This document shows positions 8,483 to 18,400 of a stretch of DNA of 50,724 nucleotides, piece after piece (positions within the stretch are counted from its first letter, which is position 1; each line of letters opens with the position of its first letter). The position numbers and the translations under genes were made by a program. The DNA comes from MWEH01 sp035409945 (GTDB taxonomy: Bacteria; Bacillota; Clostridia; Christensenellales; DTU072): assembly GCA_035409945.1 (NCBI GenBank), contig DAONQC010000010.1, positions 1 through 50,724 of the forward strand, given 5' to 3'. The notes under the pieces are model-generated. The model did no database searches and was not told the DNA's origin. It worked only from the letters and a program-made list of their open reading frames with translations.

Positions 8483-9397
8483 ATGAGACATTTACTTAAA
8501 TTAGGTGATTTATCCAAAAAAGAAATTTTTACAATTCTTAACTCTGCCGATCAATTAAAGTTTATGAGAAAGGAGAGGGTTAAAGAAGACGACAAACTAA
8601 AAGGCAAGACCTTAGGTATGATATTTGAAAAGTCATCAACAAGGACAAGAGTGTCTTTTGAAGTTGCTATGTATGAGCTTGGTGGGCATGCATTATTTTT
8701 AAGTTCTAGAGATTTGCAAATAGGTAGGGGAGAGCCGATAGAAGATACTGCTAGAGTTTTATCTAGATATCTCGACTGCATAATGATAAGAACTTTTAAA
8801 CAAGAAACGGTAGAAAAGTTAGCCCAATTTGGTTCAATTCCAGTGATTAATGGACTTACCGATTATGCTCATCCTTGTCAAGTTCTTGCAGATTTAATGA
8901 CCATCAGAGAGTTTAAGGGCAAATTAGAAGGCCTTAAGATTTGTTATATTGGAGACGGCAACAATATGGCAAACTCTTTAATAGTAGGCTGTCTCAAGGT
9001 TGGTATGGAAGTAGCTATTGCGTGCCCCAAAGGTTATGAACCGGATGCCGATATTATGAAGTTAGCCAAAGGGAAGAAGTTCTTATGCACCACCAATATT
9101 ATGGATGCTGTAAAGGATGCAGATGTTGTATATACAGATGTATGGGCCTCGATGGGACAGGAAGGCGAAGCTGCAAAAAGAGCGCTTGCATTTAAAGGAT
9201 ACCAAGTAAACACAGAGGTTATGAAAGCAGCAAAAAGTGATGCAATTGTTTTACACTGTCTTCCTGCACATAGGGAAGAAGAGATTACCACTGAAGTGTT
9301 TGAAGCTCACGCACATTCAATTTTTGAACAAGCAGAAAATAGACTTCATGCTCAAAAAGCAGTTTTGAAATACTGCATGCTAGATGACGAGGAGTAA
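8483..9397 (+). CDS. argF: Ornithine carbamoyltransferase
   Basis: Joins carbamoyl phosphate and ornithine to give citrulline, step six. The 304-residue product has the carbamoyl-phosphate motif STRTR (in FEKSSTRTRVSFE), the HPCQ motif in DYAHPCQVLADL, and the ornithine-side loop HCLPAHR with the reactive cysteine. It is the last arginine gene. The carbamoyl phosphate synthetase genes carAB are not in the window. Its final codons (C-M-L-D-D-E-E-stop) are echoed 70 bases downstream. Confidence 0.96.
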   Translation: MRHLLKLGDLSKKEIFTILNSADQLKFMRKERVKEDDKLKGKTLGMIFEKSSTRTRVSFEVAMYELGGHALFLSSRDLQIGRGEPIEDTARVLSRYLDCIMIRTFKQETVEKLAQFGSIPVINGLTDYAHPCQVLADLMTIREFKGKLEGLKICYIGDGNNMANSLIVGCLKVGMEVAIACPKGYEPDADIMKLAKGKKFLCTTNIMDAVKDADVVYTDVWASMGQEGEAAKRALAFKGYQVNTEVMKAAKSDAIVLHCLPAHREEEITTEVFEAHAHSIFEQAENRLHAQKAVLKYCMLDDEE

Positions 9398-9497
9398 CGA
9401 CCTAGTACTATTGGTAAGACAAACCTTACTGCCAGTTGTAAATTGTATACTAGATGATGAAGAGTGATTGATATATCTAATAGTAAAATAAGCATTA
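9359..9497 (+). repeat. Decayed tandem duplication of the argF 3' end
   Basis: The stretch from 9359 is repeated from 9431 (register shift 70 bases). The repeat still reads C-I-L-D-D-E-E-stop against C-M-L-D-D-E-E-stop in argF, with GAC/GAT, GAG/GAA and TAA/TGA differences. Similarity continues past the stop (GGTAAGACAAACCTTAC against GTAAAATAAGCATTACG). The second copy lies in the 3' non-coding gap. Confidence 0.8.
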
Positions 9498-9513
9498 CGT
9501 AAGTTTAAAATAA

Positions 9514-9540
9514 ATATGCCACGGAATTTCCGTGGCATAT
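9514..9540. terminator. Bidirectional hairpin terminator between argF and the minus-strand block
   Basis: ATATGCCACGG and CCGTGGCATAT form a perfect 11-bp stem around AATTT. It sits between convergent genes. The U-run is weak on the plus strand and better on the minus strand (TTATTTT). Confidence 0.7.
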
Positions 9541-9565
9541 GTCGTAATATCATCTTATGTGAAAA

Positions 9566-9910
9566 TTAAAATAAGTGTAGAGCAAACTTAAATATAATAA
9601 CAAGGGCAGCTGCTAATATATATACAATTAAAGTTGTTATTAGCGCAGCTTTAGCATAAGTTTTTATGTTAGGATTTACGGAAACATTTTTATTACTAGC
9701 CCATGCAATGAGTGCACAGAAATTAATAACTGGAATTAATGTGACTAATAGGTACAAAACCCATTTTTTGGTTGGGATATAATCGATGATAGGCTTAATA
9801 GGGGTAGGTTCTCTTTTTTTACGCATACCAGCCTTTATATCTGATGGTACATAAGGATCATACCCATTGTCACGTATCACTGCATTCTTTTTGATTTTCT
9901 TACGAGCCAT
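9566..9910 (-). CDS. Small two-helix membrane protein of unknown function
   Basis: The 114-residue product starts with a basic stretch (MARKKIKKN) and a soluble region rich in Pro, Tyr and Lys. Two hydrophobic segments follow, at about residues 49-70 and 86-110, so it should be a membrane protein with a cytosolic N-terminus under the positive-inside rule. AAGGAG precedes ATG 9910-9908. I do not recognise the family. It may share a transcript with the GH13 gene upstream (gap of 69 bases). Confidence 0.65.
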   Translation of the reverse strand: MARKKIKKNAVIRDNGYDPYVPSDIKAGMRKKREPTPIKPIIDYIPTKKWVLYLLVTLIPVINFCALIAWASNKNVSVNPNIKTYAKAALITTLIVYILAAALVIIFKFALHLF

Positions 9911-9979
9911 AATTACTCCTTGTTTCCGTTATTAACCATTTTGTTATTGTATCGCAAAGCATATACTAAATGGTAAAGA

Positions 9980-11668
9980 TTATATTATCTTGTAGACTAA
10001 AGCTTCGTATGGGCGTAGAACCGTATCTTGTAATACTGGCCTATCATACCCATAGTTATGTAACATAAGTTCAGAAGATAAGGATATAGCATCGGCAGGT
10101 ACTTTAAAGTTTACTTCTTTATTTTTGAAGTTACAAATAACTAATAATTTTTCGCCATTGTATGCTCGTTCGTAGCAATATATATCCTTGTTACTGGAGT
10201 CATACTCTTTGTATGTTCCATTAATTATTATGTCATTTCCTTTTCTAAAAGCAATAAGTTTTTTATAAAAATTCAAGATGGAATTAGGATCTTCTTTTGC
10301 TGCCTTTACATTGATTTCGGTATAGTTAGGGTTTACAGTGTACCATGGATTTCCTGTGGAGAAGCCAGCATTTAAAGAATTATCCCATTGCATAGGTGTT
10401 CTTGAATGGTCTCTTGCTCTTTTATTAAGAATTTTAATTGCTATTCCTTCAAAGAGTTTATCAAAAGGTTTTAGAACAGATCTAACTTGATCAACCACAA
10501 CGTCTTTGCAGTCTGAATATTTTTTGAGTGGGTAGTTGGTCATTCCTATTTCTTGACCTTGGTATAAAAATGGAGTTCCTTGTAGCATAAATATAGCTGT
10601 AGCCAACATTTTAGCTGCATATTCTCTATTTTCTCCATGATTAGGAGTATACAAACTAACGCTCCTAGGCTGGTCATGGTTTTCAAGATATAGAGCATTC
10701 CATCCCCTTTGTTGTAATCCATATTGCCAACGGCTTAAAGCTTTTTTAAACTTAGGAAGGTTGAATTTCAATGGAATTACATGGTTCCAAAAACACGTTT
10801 CGAAGTGTTCAAACTGGAGGACACAATCCATTTCTTTTCTAGCAGGGTCGGTATATAAAATTGCATTTTCGACAGTAACGCCTGCTGCTTCACCAACTAT
10901 CATGGTGTCATATAAAGACCATGACTTTTCATTTATCTCATTTAAAAACTCGTGGATTCTAGGTCCATGAGTAAACATTTCATCTCCTCTAGCGACAGGG
11001 TTCCATTTACCGTCGGGGAAGCCTGGTACTTTACTAATGTAAGTAATGACATCACATCTAAAACCATCAACACCAAGGTCAAACCAATAGTTACAAATAT
11101 CAATAACTTCTTGTCTAACTTTGGGATTTTCCCAGTTTAAATCTGGTTGTTGTTTGACGAAAAGATGTAAATACCATTGTTTTCTTCCTTCATCATATTC
11201 CCAAGCGGTGCCACCGAATCTAGAAGACCAATTGTTTGGTGGTTTTTTCCCATTTTTTCCTTTACCATCTGCCCATATATAGTAATCGCTATATGGATTA
11301 TCAGGGCCTTTTAAGCTTTCCTGGAACCATTTGTGATCACTAGAAGTGTGATTAACAACTAGATCCATAACTAGGCGAATTCCTCTTTTATGCATACCAT
11401 CAATCATTTCTTTCCAATCATCAAGGGTGCCAAATTCATCCATAATATCTCTATAATCAGATATGTCATAACCGTTATCATGGTTAGGGGACTTATAAAT
11501 AGGGGATAGCCATACAGCATCTACTCCCAAGTCTTGAAGGTAGTCTAATTTAGAGATAATACCACGTAAATCACCTATGCCGTCGCCATCGCTGTCACAA
11601 AAGCTTCTTGGATAAATTTGATAAATAAATGCATCTTTAAACCAATTTGTTTTTACTTGTTTACTCAT
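9980..11668 (-). CDS. GH13 alpha-glucosidase (oligo-1,6-glucosidase type)
   Basis: Hydrolyses alpha-glucosidic bonds in short oligosaccharides in the cytosol; there is no signal peptide. The 562-residue product opens with WFKDAFIYQIYPRSFCDSDGDGIGDL, here split as WFKDAFIYQIYPRSF and CDSDGDGIGDL, the standard start of oligo-1,6-glucosidases. It shows the four GH13 regions: DLVVNH near residue 100, GFRCDVI with the catalytic Asp near 200, VGEAAG with the acid/base Glu, and LENHDQPR with the transition-state Asp. The frame can be extended to 11692, but GGAGAGG precedes ATG 11668. The exact substrate (isomaltose, trehalose-6-phosphate, sucrose) cannot be fixed from motifs. Confidence 0.93.
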   Translation of the reverse strand: MSKQVKTNWFKDAFIYQIYPRSFCDSDGDGIGDLRGIISKLDYLQDLGVDAVWLSPIYKSPNHDNGYDISDYRDIMDEFGTLDDWKEMIDGMHKRGIRLVMDLVVNHTSSDHKWFQESLKGPDNPYSDYYIWADGKGKNGKKPPNNWSSRFGGTAWEYDEGRKQWYLHLFVKQQPDLNWENPKVRQEVIDICNYWFDLGVDGFRCDVITYISKVPGFPDGKWNPVARGDEMFTHGPRIHEFLNEINEKSWSLYDTMIVGEAAGVTVENAILYTDPARKEMDCVLQFEHFETCFWNHVIPLKFNLPKFKKALSRWQYGLQQRGWNALYLENHDQPRSVSLYTPNHGENREYAAKMLATAIFMLQGTPFLYQGQEIGMTNYPLKKYSDCKDVVVDQVRSVLKPFDKLFEGIAIKILNKRARDHSRTPMQWDNSLNAGFSTGNPWYTVNPNYTEINVKAAKEDPNSILNFYKKLIAFRKGNDIIINGTYKEYDSSNKDIYCYERAYNGEKLLVICNFKNKEVNFKVPADAISLSSELMLHNYGYDRPVLQDTVLRPYEALVYKII

Positions 11669-11742
11669 GTTTTTCCCTCTCCTTCTAAACACAAAACCGC
11701 ACAGAGAGAGAATCTCCCTGTATCGTTTTCGTTTGATGTATT

Positions 11743-11790
11743 AAAAAGCACATATCGTAACGGCACTATTTAGTTGCCATTAGAATGTGC
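11743..11790 (-). terminator. Two-tier hairpin terminator after the PC4-like gene
   Basis: Read on the minus strand, an outer stem GCACAT/ATGTGC encloses an inner 8-bp stem TAATGGCA/TGCCGTTA (one G-U pair), and TTTTT follows directly. This is a good intrinsic terminator for the gene ending at 11839. Confidence 0.75.
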
Positions 11791-11838
11791 GATTCAATCT
11801 AAAATAAACCTAAAAATGCTTTTGAGAACTAATTTATC

Positions 11839-12078
11839 TTACAGATCTTTTTGTTTGTTTAAGATAACCTTTAGTTCTGCGGCTTCTTCGTCTGTTAAAG
11901 TTACGCCTTTGCCCATTCTGTCATGATCTGGTGACCATTCTCTAATGTCGTACTTTGCAGGTCTTCCATTCCAGCTGATAAGATTTAATTCTTTTGTCCA
12001 GCCTCTATTGGAAGTGCTTAAAATACCACAAGCGTTAACAATTTCGTATTGAAGTTCAGGTGTTGTTTTCGTTGCCAT
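11839..12078 (-). CDS. YdbC-type PC4-like ssDNA-binding protein
   Basis: The 79-residue product contains the run GWTKELNLISWNGRPAKYDI followed by REWSPDHDRMGKGVTLTDEE. This is the conserved core of the bacterial YdbC family, which has the fold of eukaryotic coactivator PC4/p15 and binds single-stranded DNA. The frame runs open upstream to 12141, but GGAGG lies just ahead of ATG 12078, and family members also start near here. It has its own terminator downstream and lies ahead of the GH13 gene, so it is probably a single-gene unit. The family role (DNA repair, replication or transcription) is unsettled. Confidence 0.88.
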   Translation of the reverse strand: MATKTTPELQYEIVNACGILSTSNRGWTKELNLISWNGRPAKYDIREWSPDHDRMGKGVTLTDEEAAELKVILNKQKDL

Positions 12079-12527
12079 AATATCCCTCCAGATAATTGTA
12101 TTACATTTTACTATGTTAACATGTAATGTGCGCGCACGCACATGTACTTATATATTAATGTATAAAAGAAGCATAGTCAACCCCTAAATGGAAAAAGGTG
12201 TGATATAGCGGTTTAAAGTTAGTTGCCATAGTAAGTGCAACAGTAAATAGACCCTCGCATGCTGCATGATAAGTAGGGTGGAAAATCGCTCGTCGCTCGT
12301 TATCAATCGGAATGGTTAGTCGCTAGCCAAATGTTATATTAGGTTCGTGTGTTACAAGACAAGTGGGGCGGGAAATCGTTTAATGTTAGTTATGATAGTA
12401 AGTGTAACGGTAAGGTGCGCAAGCACAAAGATTTCTCAAACTCAGTGCAACTTGGCTTTTCCTCATGATGTGGTTATGAAATATAATAGTTTGTGTTTTG
12501 ACTCGGCAAACTAAAAAAGGCTATAAA
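12079..12527. repeat. Intergenic region with decayed tandem repeats
   Basis: No gene is seen in this gap. GTTTAAAGTTAGTT at 12211 followed by ATAGTAAGTGCAACAGTAA recurs at 12378 as GTTTAATGTTAGTT followed by ATAGTAAGTGTAACGGTAA. AAGTAGGGTGGAAAATCG at 12271 recurs at 12361 as AAGTGGGGCGGGAAATCG. The units are roughly 80-90 bases. A GC-rich hairpin (ATGTGCG/CGCACAT) lies at about 12126-12143. Confidence 0.6.
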
Positions 12528-13466
12528 TTATTTATTTCGATGGAGGCGGAGGTCGTCACCCTCTAATGCTATTGTAATAGTGTTTTGGACATTACATAAA
12601 CGACTCTGCAAACGCTTGCCGTAATGGTCGGCGATATCTTCCATATTGTAATTTGTAGTGATGATGGTTAATAAATTAGATCTCTTATCAATAATATATG
12701 TTAAATAGGGAATTAAAAAATCAGGCACACTTCCCTCCGAGCCTAAGTCATCTATGATTAAAACATCGCAGTTAAGTATTTCTTCAAAGATGTCTTCCTT
12801 TTCATCCATGTCAAAAGCAAAATGATATGTCTTAAAAATGGAAAAAATATCACTAGAAGATATAATCAAAGTGGATGTACCATTTTTAGCAAAAGCATTT
12901 GAGGCAACAGATACTGCAAAAGTTTTGCCACAACCTACAGGTCCGGTAATTGTTAAGATTCTAGTTTTGATATTTGGGTAGTTTATAACAACTTTATCGA
13001 GAATTTTATAAGCAGCTGATAGAGTGGGTGCGTTTGCTTTCGGGAGGCTTTTAACATCAATTTTTTTAAATGAGCTAATATCTGTAAGGGAAGTTTTAGT
13101 CGCCTCTTTGCTAACAGTATTAATTTCATCTATTAAGCATCTGCATCTCTCACCATTTATATAACCAGAGTCATTACAGACAGGGCAATAAACTTTAGTC
13201 TTAATATCATTTTTAGTAAATCCAAGCTCGTTCAATAAGGCTTCCATATCGTTGTCAATTTTCTGCAATTCGCTTAATAAGGTAGCCTTAAACTCCGATT
13301 CAGGAGCCTCTTTTGCGGCTTTGATAGACAAAGCAATATGTTGAGATTCTAAATCGAAGAACTTTTTATTTTCTCTAAGCTTGGCTAAATTACCAGATGC
13401 TATAAGCTCAGATTTGGTTTTTCTTGATGTAATTTTGCGTAATGCTTGCTTTTCAAAGTTGTTCAT
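12528..13466 (-). CDS. DnaI/DnaC-type replicative helicase loader (AAA+ ATPase)
   Basis: Loads the replicative helicase during initiation or restart. The 312-residue product has a helical N-terminal part, then a four-cysteine/CRC cluster (YCPVCNDSGYINGERCRC) that probably binds zinc near residues 93-110. After it comes an AAA+ module with Walker A GPVGCGKT and Walker B DVLIIDDLGSE, then TIITTNY (sensor 1). This order matches DnaI. It follows the DnaD-like gene by 14 bases, as in many Firmicutes where primosome proteins are encoded together. An AGGAGA site precedes ATG 13466. Confidence 0.9.
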   Translation of the reverse strand: MNNFEKQALRKITSRKTKSELIASGNLAKLRENKKFFDLESQHIALSIKAAKEAPESEFKATLLSELQKIDNDMEALLNELGFTKNDIKTKVYCPVCNDSGYINGERCRCLIDEINTVSKEATKTSLTDISSFKKIDVKSLPKANAPTLSAAYKILDKVVINYPNIKTRILTITGPVGCGKTFAVSVASNAFAKNGTSTLIISSSDIFSIFKTYHFAFDMDEKEDIFEEILNCDVLIIDDLGSEGSVPDFLIPYLTYIIDKRSNLLTIITTNYNMEDIADHYGKRLQSRLCNVQNTITIALEGDDLRLHRNK

Positions 13467-13480
13467 TTTGTCTCCTACAA

Positions 13481-14947
13481 TTACACATCAAACTTGTCGA
13501 TATCTAGGTTTTCTAAATCAATTAATGTTGATTGGATTTGCTCTTTAGTTAGTCCACCTAACACATCGTCGTTATAACTAGTGCCTTTTTGTTTGGTACT
13601 GGTTTTCTCAGATAAAAATGCAGTCACTCCTTCGGGAGTGAAAATGCCTTTTTCTTTTAGCACAGCTAGCCGATTACTCAAGTATGACATAGGGAAGGCA
13701 GTTCCAACTGCAAATTGAGCTGCTGCTAAAATAGCGTCATGGTCAAATCCCCAATTGATAAATGTGCGATATAAATCACGGTCAGATTTGCTTATGAAAG
13801 ACGTTATTTCTCCACCGCTTGTTACTGATAATATTTCCAGGATGCGGTCGTCTCTTTGTTTTTCTCTTAGCATATAATCGGCAATTATTTCCTTTGTAAG
13901 AAGACCTTTTTGGTGGAAGCGTCTTACAAGTTCATCCATCCTGTTTAAGTCCCTTATACTTCTTGTAAGACAAAATTGAGCAATTAATTCAATCGCTTCT
14001 GCATCAAAACCTAAATTTAACCAGGGGTTAATGTAGAATCTAACGGTATTTTCCCATCTAACGAAAACAGAGAGTATTTCATTTATTTTCTTCGCCAGTG
14101 CTATTTTTTCGTTTTCAGTTGAAATATAGTGCTGTACATCTACTGGAGAGATTGCTTTTGCTTCATATAGTTCTTCTATTAAATCAATGAATCTTGTTTT
14201 ACCACCTTTGCGCTTACATTCGTCTCTGACAATCTCTAATGACTCCACTGGGAAGCCATAATTATCAGTCCATCTCAAGAAAAGTTCACGATTTTCGTAA
14301 TCTGAACTTTTGTTTTTGGAAAAAGGCTTAAATATATCTTCTACCACATCCACCTTTGCCTCTAACTGATCTAAGTGCGCAGATAGGGCAGCAGTTGTTA
14401 AAAGTCCTTGTGAAACAAAGTGTTGCGCCATTGCTAAAACTCCACTGAAATTCAGCTTGCCTTTTTGATTTTCATAGTAATTCATAATTAATATAACGGC
14501 AGCGGGTTCTATTTTTTTACTTGTTATGAATTCGAAAAGCTGTTCTAAATTATTAGCTGAGAAATTAATATTTGGCCATATTCTGTATATTTCAGTTGTA
14601 AATGCTTCAAATTCTCTAACTTCATAACGAGTAGATTTGGTTAGCGGCATTTTTACGGAGTTGTATAGTATTTCATAAGGGGGATTTTTGTCTTGTATTG
14701 TTACAATTCCCTTGTTTTCCCAGTAAGTAAATGCTTCAATTATCTTTTCTTCGTCGATGCGAAGGGCAACAGACATGGTGTTTACATTATTATCAAAATC
14801 CGCTGCAGAATTAGCAAGGAACAGCCCATACATATATACTTTCACGTATATAGGGTCTGCTTCAGGCAGATATTCTAGTAAAAAGACATTATCTACTTGG
14901 GTGTACCCTTCTTTTAAATATTCCCTTGAGAGATTACAAAATCGCAT
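13481..14947 (-). CDS. DnaD/DnaB-like primosome protein
   Basis: The 488-residue protein has an N-terminal winged-helix-like part (residues about 1-110). It then has repeated helical DnaD modules of the type FxxWxxxGFxxxAIxxxAxxC: RWTDNYGFPVESLEIVRDEC, NPWLNLGFDAEAIELIAQFC and NWGFDHDAILAAAQFAVG. Such modules bind DNA and help load the helicase at origins or stalled forks. The C-terminal YNDDVLGGLT fits the tail of the family. It is translated ahead of the helicase loader and is likely its partner. Confidence 0.88.
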   Translation of the reverse strand: MRFCNLSREYLKEGYTQVDNVFLLEYLPEADPIYVKVYMYGLFLANSAADFDNNVNTMSVALRIDEEKIIEAFTYWENKGIVTIQDKNPPYEILYNSVKMPLTKSTRYEVREFEAFTTEIYRIWPNINFSANNLEQLFEFITSKKIEPAAVILIMNYYENQKGKLNFSGVLAMAQHFVSQGLLTTAALSAHLDQLEAKVDVVEDIFKPFSKNKSSDYENRELFLRWTDNYGFPVESLEIVRDECKRKGGKTRFIDLIEELYEAKAISPVDVQHYISTENEKIALAKKINEILSVFVRWENTVRFYINPWLNLGFDAEAIELIAQFCLTRSIRDLNRMDELVRRFHQKGLLTKEIIADYMLREKQRDDRILEILSVTSGGEITSFISKSDRDLYRTFINWGFDHDAILAAAQFAVGTAFPMSYLSNRLAVLKEKGIFTPEGVTAFLSEKTSTKQKGTSYNDDVLGGLTKEQIQSTLIDLENLDIDKFDV

Positions 14948-15475
14948 ATATTTCCTCTTTGCTTAGCCTATTTAGTTAATGAATATATCGTTGCATTTTA
15001 TACCGTTTTTCTTGTCGTTAACTAAGCAGCTTTTACTAATTATCGTTATCCGCATTTTGCTCTAAGTTGGTAGTTGTAGATTATGTAACATCTTCCAAAA
15101 GTTAGGTTATTAGAACTTGCTACATCTTGACTATGCTTATGTTTCAAGTTGTGCGCTATTCTTTCGCGCCTGCGCATTTTATTTAAATCTTAAAATAGTT
15201 ATATGTTGCAAATGCGCGCTTTAGGTTGTATAATTAAATATAATTATAAATATATAATGGCAACTTGTGTCCTTTACCTAGTGCTTTTCAAAAGCGGTGT
15301 ACTACCTAATATAACACAAAACATTTGCATTTGCTAGCACTCATGAAAACTAAAAAATGAAGAAATTAGGGTGCGAAAAAGGAAAGGGAATAGGGACTAG
15401 CCACTTTATTAAAAACTGACAAAAAAGATGTATTAAAAATTTGTGGGGAAAGCGCACAGTGAGTTTGGAGGGACT
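14948..15475. repeat. Divergent intergenic region with promoter and decayed repeats
   Basis: No gene is seen. TATGTTTCAAGTTGTGCGCT near 15139 recurs near 15202 as TATGTTGCAAATGCGCGCT. TAACATCTTCC (about 15087) and CTACATCTTGAC (about 15120) look like another repeated piece. The second half contains a strong promoter match listed separately. The leader between that promoter and the start at 15476 is about 235 bases. Confidence 0.5.
15206..15234 (+). promoter_or_regulatory. Promoter candidate for the Rad50-like gene
   Basis: TTGCAA at 15206-15211 and TATAAT at 15229-15234 have a 17-base spacer. It lies on the plus strand ahead of the gene at 15476, leaving a long untranslated leader. Confidence 0.55.
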
Positions 15476-18400
15476 ATGAAACTCATCAATTTAAAATTTA
15501 GAGGAATAACAGACGAGAGCGGATTTTATGATTTTGGTAACAAAATTGCAGGTCTGGTCAATGTAGAAGGCGGGGACGAAAACGCATTAAAGACCTTGCT
15601 TTCTTTTGCTTTTTATGGAAATGAAGATGCAGTTAATTTTAAGTTACCTTTGATTGTCGAACTTAGATTTGTGCTCGCATATGAAGAATATTATTTGTAC
15701 CGTAAATTAGTAAGGCTAGAAAGTGGTGAAACTTTGGAGGAAGTGAAACTCACTAATGCTAAAGGCGAGCCGGTTTGTGAACAAACAAAAGAATCTGTTG
15801 ATGCATTTTTAGCAGAAAAGATTTCTCTAACGAAGGAAGCCTTTGATGATTTATTTTTAGTGGATAGAGCAGAAGGTTTAAAAATTGCTCAAGATACCAT
15901 TTCTAGAGAGACTATAGTTGCAGAGAGTTTAGGAAAGTTCGCGACATCCAACAAAGTAAATGAAATGCTAGATGAATTATTAGCCGAAGAGAGTGTTTTA
16001 GTTAATAGATTGGAGGTTCTAGAACCAGTGAGCCGTGGGGAAATAGCTAACCACGAAGCTTTAGTTGACATCAATAAAACCAACCTTGAAGAAGTTCGTA
16101 TAACTATGGCGAACATAAATGATGAGTTGCAAAAAGCTATTATGTACAAAGAGGAGATGACTCAACTTTATGATGAAACCAGCAGGTTAGAAAAGCTGGA
16201 AGCGCAAAAAGAGGAAATGGCTACATTAACTAAAAAGGTGGCAAATAGCAAAGAAGCCAGAGCTTTATCCAATGTGTTTTCTGCGTATGGAGATATCCTA
16301 CTCAAAATTGATGAAGATAAACAAAAATTAGAAAGTATTGACAACCAACTTAATATTTTGAATGAAAAAATAGCAAAAGGAAAAGAGAGTTTAGTTAAAC
16401 AAGGCGATAAATACGCAGCTCTTGCCCTTACGGTTAATGAGCTTGAAAAAGTTTTATATGGTCTTTTAGACGATGCTAGAAATCATCCTGAAAATATTGA
16501 TTTAGGAAAAATGCTTGAAAAATATTATGCTCCTGTAAATCAAAAGGCTACGGAGCTAATGGAAGAATATAACAAAGTGCAAACCGAAGCCATAAATCTC
16601 GCAAGACAAAATGTGGAGGTAATGCAGAAAAAGATTAACATTAGAGATACATTCGAGTATAAAAAGGCGGTACAAGACGGTGCTGTCATAGAGGGAAAGA
16701 TTGGCATATTCTCTGATAGTTTAGTTGCAGCAAGAGAAAGAAGAGAACTTTTAACAGTAGAAAGAGCGCACGCTGTTGAAGCACTAAATGCTATTGAAAA
16801 AGAAACACAAGGTGAAAATAGTGAGTTCAGCCTATTGGATAAGGAAATTCGTGGCAAGTATAAGACAGTTGAACAAGCTGTAAATGCTGATGTCTTTTAC
16901 AAACAAAGAATATACAGTAAACATCTCCTTGTATCTAGAAACGAAGTGGAATTAAATGCCATTATCAAAAAAATAGAAGGAGTGGAAGAGGCTAATAAAA
17001 CTTATGCAGAGAAATTACAGGTGCTGAAAGATAGACGGCTATCAATCGTTAAACATCGCGAAAGGTTAGTAGCTAAACTCGAATTACTAAAAGAAAAACT
17101 CACGGAATACATGAGTGAAAATAGATTAAAAGATATTAGTGAAAGAGTAGAGTTCGGTAGTCGTTGTCCTATTTGTGACGGCTTTGTTTCTGTGAAAAAG
17201 ACATTACCTATAAAAGATACAAAGGCGTTAAATACCCGGATTGATGCAGTACAAAGGGATATAGGGAAAGATGACAAAGCCCTCCTTGAAGCTGAAGCAG
17301 CAATTGGGCAATATGAAGCAGCCGCTCACATGGGCGAACAATATGCAAACTCCCTAAACGAGTCTAAAGAAAATAAAGAAGAATTCATAAGAGAAATACT
17401 TGCAGAGTACGACGTTCAAACCACAGAAGAACTCTTTGAGAAAACCAAGAAAACCATAGCTGATAGTAACGCACTACAAAAGAAAGTAGATAGATTTAGA
17501 GAGTTAGAAAAAGGCTTTGAGAAGCAGGCGGAAACAAAGAAAATATTAAGCGAAACTATTAAATTAATAGATGAAGATAAAATCCCCGCAGAAGACAAAA
17601 TCATAGCCGAACTAACCAAAAGTATAGAGGAAATGATAGCGCTTCATGACAGTATAAGCGATAACTTCGGAAACGAAACAGCAACCGATCTTTTAAAGAA
17701 AACTCAAGTTATTGATAAAGAGTATGAAGCTTTAGAGTATGATTATGAAGAAAGATATGCAAAATTATCAGAGTTAGACCAAAAGAGGGTTGAGTTATTT
17801 GTAGATGCCATGAATCACTCAACCTACAATGTACCAATTGTGTATAAAGACAAAGAGTATGACAGTAAACAAATGGTTGTTAAAGTGTTTTCTGAATATC
17901 TACTTGCTATACAAGAAGAAATTGACACTAATAAAAAACTTATGGAAAAAGCCAAAGTTAAAATTAAAGCAACCAAGCAGATACATGAAAAAAATATTGC
18001 AGAAAGAGACGATTTAAGAGATCAGGCGATAATGTTAAATTCTTCTTTAGATGCAACCCAACAAACATCTAGTGCTATTTATGCCGATTATGAGCAGAAG
18101 TTCAAGGAAATGGGTATCGAGACTAGATCTGATTTAGATGGGTTGATTATGGGAGACATAGAAACTCAAAAAGCCGAAGAAAGAATAGAAAAATTCGATC
18201 AAGAATTAGCAGCTGCAGCTGAAGCAGTTAGGCTCTATCAAGAGAGTACAAAAAATATTGCTAAGTACTACGAGCATATGAGCGAAAACAACCAAGCACT
18301 TGCAGAGTTAAAACAAAAAGAAGAAGACTTCATTATAGAGCTTGGTGCAAATATGGCTAAGAAAAAGGAAGTAACAGATAGGTTTGAGGAAATAAGTGAC

